Shown in pieces: positions 16,563 through 19,498 of a stretch of 19,498 nt of DNA. The translations under genes were made by a program, and so were the position numbers. Origin of the DNA: CAIWGV01 sp964515175 (GTDB lineage Bacteria; Pseudomonadota; Alphaproteobacteria; UBA7879; UBA5542); the NCBI GenBank assembly GCA_964515175.1, contig CAZEUR010000020.1:1-19498 (forward strand), written 5' to 3'. Every line of letters starts with the position of its first letter. Positions within the stretch are counted from its first letter, which is position 1. The notes beneath the pieces are model-generated. The model made no database searches. It saw nothing but the letters and a program-made list of their open reading frames with translations, and was not told the DNA's origin.

Positions 16563-17384
16563 TTATGCTTCTACAGAAGCTTCAGCCGCAGGGGATTGTC
16601 CCTCAACAACCATTTCTTCAGCAATAGCTTCCAATTCAGCAACCGCATCCACAACCACTTCCTCGGACGCTCCCAAATCTGCACCAGAGGCCACAACTTC
16701 AGCCTGCAGTCCTTTAAGGACAGCACTAACAACAAGCTGACAATACAAGTCAATGGCACGACTAGAGTCATCATTTCCAGGGATTGGGTACGCAATCTTG
16801 TCTGGGCAGGAGTTACTGTCCAGAATAGCTACAACAGGAATGCCCAACTTATAGGCTTCTTCAACCGCCAAATCTTCTTTGTTTGTGTCAATGATAAAGA
16901 GCATGTTTGGACGCCCTCCCATGGCACGAATTCCACCCAAAACGCGATCCAATTTATCCTTTTCACGCATGAGACGAAGGTATTCCTTCTTTGTAATACC
17001 AGCCCCTTCTTTTGCAATCTGTTCTTCAATTTCTGTCAAACGCTTGATGGATTTAGAGATGGTTTGCCAGTTTGTGAGCATCCCTCCCAACCACCGATGG
17101 TTAACATAGTACTGTCCACAAGCCTGCGCTGCTTCTGCAATTTTCTGAGATGCCTGTCTTTTGCTCCCCACAAAGAGGATGCGTCCTCCCTTGGAAACTG
17201 TCTCTGTGATAGCTGCCAATGCCTGATGAAGCATAGGCATTGTTTGCTGCAAGTCAATGATATGAACTTTGTTTCTGATCCCAAACAAATAGGGATCCAT
17301 TTTTGGGTTCCAACGACGAGGGTCGTGACCAAAGTGAACTCCAGCCTCAAGGAGCTGGCGCATAGTAAAATCTACGTTTGACAT
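16563..17384 (-). CDS. rpsB: 30S ribosomal protein S2
   Basis: Small-subunit protein that helps bind S1. The 273-residue product opens with MRQLLEAGVHFGHDPRRWNPKMDPYLFG and carries the usual GGRILFVGSKRQA, YYVNHRWLGGMLTNW, GGRPNMLFIIDT and GIPVVAILDSNSCP blocks. The C-terminus (about residues 235-273) is an acidic, alanine/valine-rich extension, as often found in alphaproteobacterial S2. ATG 17382-17384 has AAGGAA at suitable spacing. It is the first gene of the run and has its own promoter and a long leader upstream. Confidence 0.98.
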   Translation of the reverse strand: MSNVDFTMRQLLEAGVHFGHDPRRWNPKMDPYLFGIRNKVHIIDLQQTMPMLHQALAAITETVSKGGRILFVGSKRQASQKIAEAAQACGQYYVNHRWLGGMLTNWQTISKSIKRLTEIEEQIAKEGAGITKKEYLRLMREKDKLDRVLGGIRAMGGRPNMLFIIDTNKEDLAVEEAYKLGIPVVAILDSNSCPDKIAYPIPGNDDSSRAIDLYCQLVVSAVLKGLQAEVVASGADLGASEEVVVDAVAELEAIAEEMVVEGQSPAAEASVEA

Positions 17385-17509
17385 TTTTCTTTCCTTTTCC
17401 GGTTACGTCCGCCGTAGAATCATGTGCAATCCCTATTTTAAGGAACACCGGACAGGCCCAAAAACCTTCGATCCTACGTGCGTGATTAAAAAATTAGCCT
17501 TTCAGCTTC
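17385..17509 (-). promoter_or_regulatory. candidate rpsB leader RNA with alternative stems
   Basis: Expected 5' untranslated region of rpsB, about 125 nt if transcription starts about 6 nt after the -10 box. The RNA can form two mutually exclusive stems that share one 5' arm. Stem A pairs GUCCG (17453-17449) with CGGAC (17411-17407). Stem B pairs UCCGGU (17452-17447) with ACCGGA (17403-17398), the latter directly abutting the rpsB ribosome site. S2 is known to autoregulate rpsB-tsf through its leader in gammaproteobacteria; whether this leader does so is inference. The stems are short (5-6 bp). Confidence 0.35.
17403..17423 (-). CDS. candidate 6-codon leader ORF upstream of rpsB
   Basis: ATG 17421-17423 opens a frame encoding MILRRT and ends with TAA at 17403-17405, 18 nt before the rpsB ATG. 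An AGGG lies 7 nt upstream of its ATG, a reasonable ribosome site. Two adjacent CGG arginine codons are present. The frame covers the 3' arm of stem A and ends inside that of stem B, so ribosomes on it would affect the stems. A frame this short can easily arise by chance. There is no protein-level evidence. Confidence 0.2.
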   Translation of the reverse strand: MILRRT

Positions 17510-17515
17510 CCAAAG

Positions 17516-17544
17516 GATATACTCTTCTTAGAAACAAATTTCAA
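17516..17544 (-). promoter_or_regulatory. sigma70-type promoter of the rpsB run
   Basis: On the minus strand TTGAAA (17544-17539) and TATATC (17521-17516) are separated by 17 bp, close to the TTGACA/TATAAT consensus. It faces rpsB and is the only good promoter found for the 17-kb minus-strand series. Its -35 lies 9 bp from the -35 of the divergent plus-strand promoter. Confidence 0.6.
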
Positions 17545-17553
17545 GTAAATTCC

Positions 17554-17581
17554 TTGACTTTAGGTTGTTTCCCGTTAGAAT
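17554..17581 (+). promoter_or_regulatory. sigma70-type promoter of the FkbM-like gene
   Basis: TTGACT (17554-17559), a 16-bp spacer, then TAGAAT (17576-17581), each matching five of six consensus bases. Transcription would start near 17588, leaving a leader of about 16 nt before the ATG at 17604. It is back to back with the rpsB promoter. Confidence 0.6.
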
Positions 17582-17603
17582 TTTTTAAAATTGGGTGAAA
17601 AAC

Positions 17604-18479
17604 ATGGCTATTAAGAAAAAAAATCTCTTTCTCTCTCTTCTCTTCATTGTTTTCTTGGGAAGCCTGGTGGGCGCCTATCAATACTATGCAAAAAAAGGAT
17701 TCTTTGCCACCGAGATTCTCACAGAAAACGAGGTTTTAACGTCAACTGCCTATGACTTTTCGATCATTACCCTTAAAAATACGCCCGCCAACAAACTTAT
17801 CACAGAGTTAGGTGATTGGCATCCCGGCATTACAAAGGCCTTAACCAAGTTTGTAACCACAGGATCTAAAGTGTTACACCTTGGTGCCAATATAGGATTT
17901 GAAGATGTTCTTATTGGAAAGCTTGTGAGACCTGATGGAGCTGTTTATGCTTTTGAGCCCAACCCAGAAGTGTTGGGGACGTTGAAGAAGAACATTCTCC
18001 TCAACAGACTGGACAGCATTGTTCAAGTCTTCCCTATGGCTACAGCTGCCGAAAAAGGCCTCTCAACCCTTTGCTTTGGAGAAATTGACCCGAACCAAGA
18101 GCCCCCTCAAAAATGCCATCAAATCGGCCTTGTGAAATTAGATGATCTAGAGCTTCCAAATATGAACTTTATCCTCATGGATATTGAAGGATCGGAAATT
18201 GACGCCCTGCAGGGAGCTCAAGATCTCCTAAAAAGATCCGGATACCCGCCTATTCTCATGACATGGGATCCAAAAATGATGGAAACAAAAGGGGCCTCAC
18301 CTAAAGACTTTCTCTATTCAGCGGAGGATCAGGGGTACCTGCCCCACAAAATCATATTGGATAACACGAAAGGTTGGCTACTCGTTCCCATTAAATATGA
18401 GGAACTCCAGGAAACGAAGTCTTCTCAGATTGTCCTCTTCTCAAAAGTCTCGGCTGACGGTCCAATTTCTTTGTCTTAA
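17604..18479 (+). CDS. FkbM-family methyltransferase-like protein with N-terminal membrane/signal segment
   Basis: The only complete protein gene on the plus strand. I choose ATG 17604, with GGTGA 5 nt upstream; a GTG at 17595 would leave almost no leader after the promoter. The 291 residues start MAIKKK, followed by a hydrophobic stretch (about 8-28) that could be a signal peptide (VGA cleavage near 24) or an anchor. A Rossmann methyltransferase fold follows: LHLGANIGFEDV (motif I, 92-103), VYAFEPNPE (114-122), LDDLELP and ILMDIEGSEIDALQGA (190-205), the FkbM pattern. The acidic residue normally found before motif I (D-x-GANIG) is His here. FkbM enzymes O-methylate sugars or lipids; the substrate here is unknown. 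Exactly two cysteines (157 and 171) are present. If exported it would lack SAM, so catalysis is doubtful. It converges on tRNA-Val 14 bp away. Confidence 0.8.
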   Translation: MAIKKKNLFLSLLFIVFLGSLVGAYQYYAKKGFFATEILTENEVLTSTAYDFSIITLKNTPANKLITELGDWHPGITKALTKFVTTGSKVLHLGANIGFEDVLIGKLVRPDGAVYAFEPNPEVLGTLKKNILLNRLDSIVQVFPMATAAEKGLSTLCFGEIDPNQEPPQKCHQIGLVKLDDLELPNMNFILMDIEGSEIDALQGAQDLLKRSGYPPILMTWDPKMMETKGASPKDFLYSAEDQGYLPHKIILDNTKGWLLVPIKYEELQETKSSQIVLFSKVSADGPISLS

Positions 18480-18493
18480 ATGAGGGGAAGGAA

Positions 18494-18568
18494 TGGTGGG
18501 CGTAACCGGGATTGAACCGATGACCCCTACGATGTCAACGTAGTGCTCTACCGCTGAGCTATACGCCC
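18494..18568 (-). tRNA. tRNA-Val (anticodon GAC)
   Basis: The minus strand reads as a complete 75-nt tRNA with encoded CCA. The acceptor stem GGGCGTA pairs with TACGCCC, followed by discriminator A. The D arm is AGCTCAGC..GGTAGAGC. The anticodon stem CTACG/CGTAG encloses the loop TTGACAT with anticodon GAC (18536-18534), reading valine codons GUC/GUU. The T arm includes GGTTCAATCC. Its 5' end is 9 bp after the stop of the DsbA-like gene on the same strand, so it may be co-transcribed and processed out. Confidence 0.96.
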
Positions 18569-18577
18569 CTTAACCAA

Positions 18578-19330
18578 TCATCCTCTCGTATTCTTAAGAC
18601 GTTCCTTCGCAATTTCTTGACGGAATCCTTCCAAGTCCAGAACGCCTGGCACAACACTCGACCCCACAATAAAGGTTGGCGTTGCTGTAATGTCCAAAGA
18701 ATGACCCAATGCCATATTCTCTTGAATTTGACGCTCTACCTCAAGACTGCTCATATCACGCGAAAATTGATCCACGTTCATCTTGAGCTTGCGCGCAATT
18801 TCAATCAAATTTTCAGGTGATAATGTTTCTTCAGAATTCATCAATACTGCATAAAAATCCTTGTATCTACTTTGTTTGTGCGCCGCCAATGCTGCTTTCG
18901 ACAAAGTCAGATCTCCAAAAATTGGGAACTCTTTATAAACAATTTTTACATTAGGATCAGTCGCCACAATCTTTTCAAGGGTCGGATTAGCCCGACGGCA
19001 ATATCCACAATGATAATCAAAAAACGAGAATATGGTCACATCCCCTTTCGGATTTCCTGCGAAAGGAGATTGTGAGTCTCCTAGCAGCTCGTGTCGTTTG
19101 GATTTTATTTTATCCAGCTTAGACCGCATGTCCGCATCTTCTTGCTGTTTCTGAAGGGTTTTCATTCCCTCAACAGTGATGGCCGCAATAACTTCCGGTT
19201 GTTTGCTTAGCTCAGAATATATGGTTTCCATGAGACGCTCGGGAGACGGCCCCACAGTTGCACGCCATAAGGCCACACAAGACAAAACAAAGCTTGCCCC
19301 TAAAACGATAACAAAAGACCTATTCCACAT
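18578..19330 (-). CDS. DsbA-family (Com1/ScsC-like) thiol:disulfide oxidoreductase
   Basis: Secreted thioredoxin-fold protein of 250 residues. The N-terminus is a hydrophobic export signal (about residues 5-22). VLSC at 15-18 is only a marginal lipobox, so lipid anchoring is possible but not clear. Residues about 28-85 form a charged helical region like the N-terminal domain of ScsC/Com1 proteins. The thioredoxin domain follows, with active site CGYC at 108-111 inside FSFFDYHCGYCRRA and the cis-proline Pro218 in TATPTFIVG. These features point to the Com1/BdbD-like branch of DsbA, which makes or isomerises disulfides in periplasmic proteins. Oxidase versus isomerase cannot be decided from sequence. 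ATG 19328-19330 has GAAGGGA upstream. tRNA-Val follows directly. Confidence 0.92.
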   Translation of the reverse strand: MWNRSFVIVLGASFVLSCVALWRATVGPSPERLMETIYSELSKQPEVIAAITVEGMKTLQKQQEDADMRSKLDKIKSKRHELLGDSQSPFAGNPKGDVTIFSFFDYHCGYCRRANPTLEKIVATDPNVKIVYKEFPIFGDLTLSKAALAAHKQSRYKDFYAVLMNSEETLSPENLIEIARKLKMNVDQFSRDMSSLEVERQIQENMALGHSLDITATPTFIVGSSVVPGVLDLEGFRQEIAKERLKNTRG

Positions 19331-19362
19331 AAAACGTCCCTTCTTTTAAAACTTAGAGGTCC

Positions 19363-19391
19363 ATCCTAACAAAAAAAATTATTTTTGCCAG
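19363..19391 (-). promoter_or_regulatory. weak candidate promoter of the DsbA-like gene
   Basis: Minus strand CTGGCA (19391-19386), 17-bp T-rich spacer, TAGGAT (19368-19363). Each box matches only four of six consensus positions. Placement about 30 nt before the start codon is reasonable, and no better candidate was seen in this gap. Confidence 0.3.
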
Positions 19392-19399
19392 AAGTTTGT

Positions 19400-19428
19400 T
19401 TTACAGAGACTTTACCATGTGGTAGAGT
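19400..19428 (+). promoter_or_regulatory. candidate plus-strand promoter at the right edge
   Basis: TTTACA (19400-19405), 17-bp spacer, TAGAGT (19423-19428). It points toward the possible start codon at 19468. The left arm of the inverted repeat overlaps the spacer and -10, so the repeat could act as an operator. Confidence 0.3.
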
Positions 19429-19490
19429 TCGTCCATAAAAAATCAGAGACATCGGCACTATTCTTGAATGGATCAATTCTTACCACATGG
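19415..19490. repeat. inverted repeat at the right edge
   Basis: CCATGTGGTA (19415-19424) and its exact reverse complement TACCACATGG (19481-19490) are separated by 56 bp. Similarity continues inward with one gap (19425-19436 against 19480-19468; 9 of 12 further bases match), giving about 22 bp of imperfect inverted repeat. The left arm plus flanks (TACCATGTGGTA) is itself nearly palindromic. It could be an operator pair or the end of an insertion element; the sequence does not decide. Confidence 0.5.
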
Positions 19491-19498
19491 ATTTGGAT
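19468..19498 (+). CDS. possible start of a plus-strand gene, cut by the window end
   Basis: ATG 19468-19470 opens a frame reading MDQFLPHGFG up to the end of the window. A short FLPHG... opening resembles, from memory, the N-terminus of a multi-membrane-segment sensor module seen in some histidine kinases and diguanylate cyclases (usually PHGxC). Ten codons cannot prove a gene. A promoter-like pair lies at 19400-19428, but no clear ribosome site is seen. Confidence 0.3.
   Translation, partial: MDQFLPHGFG

Noticed and set aside
16482..17381. Long plus-strand open frame opposite rpsB and tsf (299 codons)
   Set aside because: It is the antisense of two certain genes, has a Ser/Phe/Arg-rich composition unlike a folded protein, and no promoter or recognisable domain.
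19401..19436. Minus-strand mini-frame reading MDELYHMVKSL
   Set aside because: Eleven codons, no ribosome site and an upstream in-frame stop. The resemblance of its first residues to the GFP C-terminus is coincidence. It lies in the inverted repeat.
1..19498. CRISPR arrays, insertion-sequence transposases, prophage or toxin-antitoxin genes
   Set aside because: No regularly spaced direct repeats, transposase motifs or phage genes were seen; the RHH protein has no toxin partner beside it.

Overview
The window looks like chromosomal DNA of a Gram-negative, moderately AT-rich alphaproteobacterium. The order rpsB-tsf-pyrH-frr-uppS-cdsA-rseP-bamA-skp-lpxD-fabZ-lpxA-lpxB is the classic proteobacterial translation/envelope cluster. 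Three things point to Alphaproteobacteria: lpxI sits between lpxA and lpxB (instead of an lpxH elsewhere), there is a small alphaproteobacterial-type ribbon-helix-helix protein, and mlaA-mlaC and murJ-trpS occur as pairs. The base composition and the lack of dxr at this locus would fit a reduced-genome or host-associated lineage (Rickettsiales/Holosporales-like). That placement is inference.

Layout: everything from 17384 down to 39 lies on the minus strand and reads as one nearly continuous head-to-tail run. (i) 17384-14312: rpsB, tsf, pyrH, frr (translation and UMP kinase). (ii) 14315-11555: uppS, cdsA, rseP (undecaprenyl and CDP-diacylglycerol precursors, site-2 protease). (iii) 11552-7682: bamA, skp-like and lpxD (outer-membrane protein assembly and lipid A). 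(iv) 7676-4235: fabZ, lpxA, lpxI, lpxB and a small RHH protein. (v) 4135-39: mlaA, mlaC, murJ, trpS (outer-membrane lipid asymmetry, lipid II flipping, Trp-tRNA synthetase). Gaps are mostly 1-25 nt, or ATGA/TGATG-type overlaps. The largest are 50 bp (cdsA/rseP) and about 99 bp (RHH/mlaA). I see no convincing terminator inside the run. A good sigma70-type promoter for it lies at 17516-17544, followed by a leader of about 125 nt. That leader holds a candidate 6-codon ORF and two mutually exclusive stems.

Right of the cluster, a divergent promoter (17554-17581) drives the only complete plus-strand gene, a FkbM-family methyltransferase-like protein with an N-terminal membrane/signal segment. It is followed, on the minus strand, by tRNA-Val(GAC) and a DsbA/Com1-like thiol oxidoreductase only 9 bp from the tRNA. 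The last 170 bp contain a 10-bp perfect (about 22-bp imperfect) inverted repeat and the first codons of a possible plus-strand gene leaving the window.

Most of the window is ordinary core genome. I did not find a new mobile or defence system. The least ordinary points are the rpsB leader, the missing dxr, the apparently exported FkbM-like protein with just two cysteines beside a DsbA-like gene, and the terminal inverted repeat.
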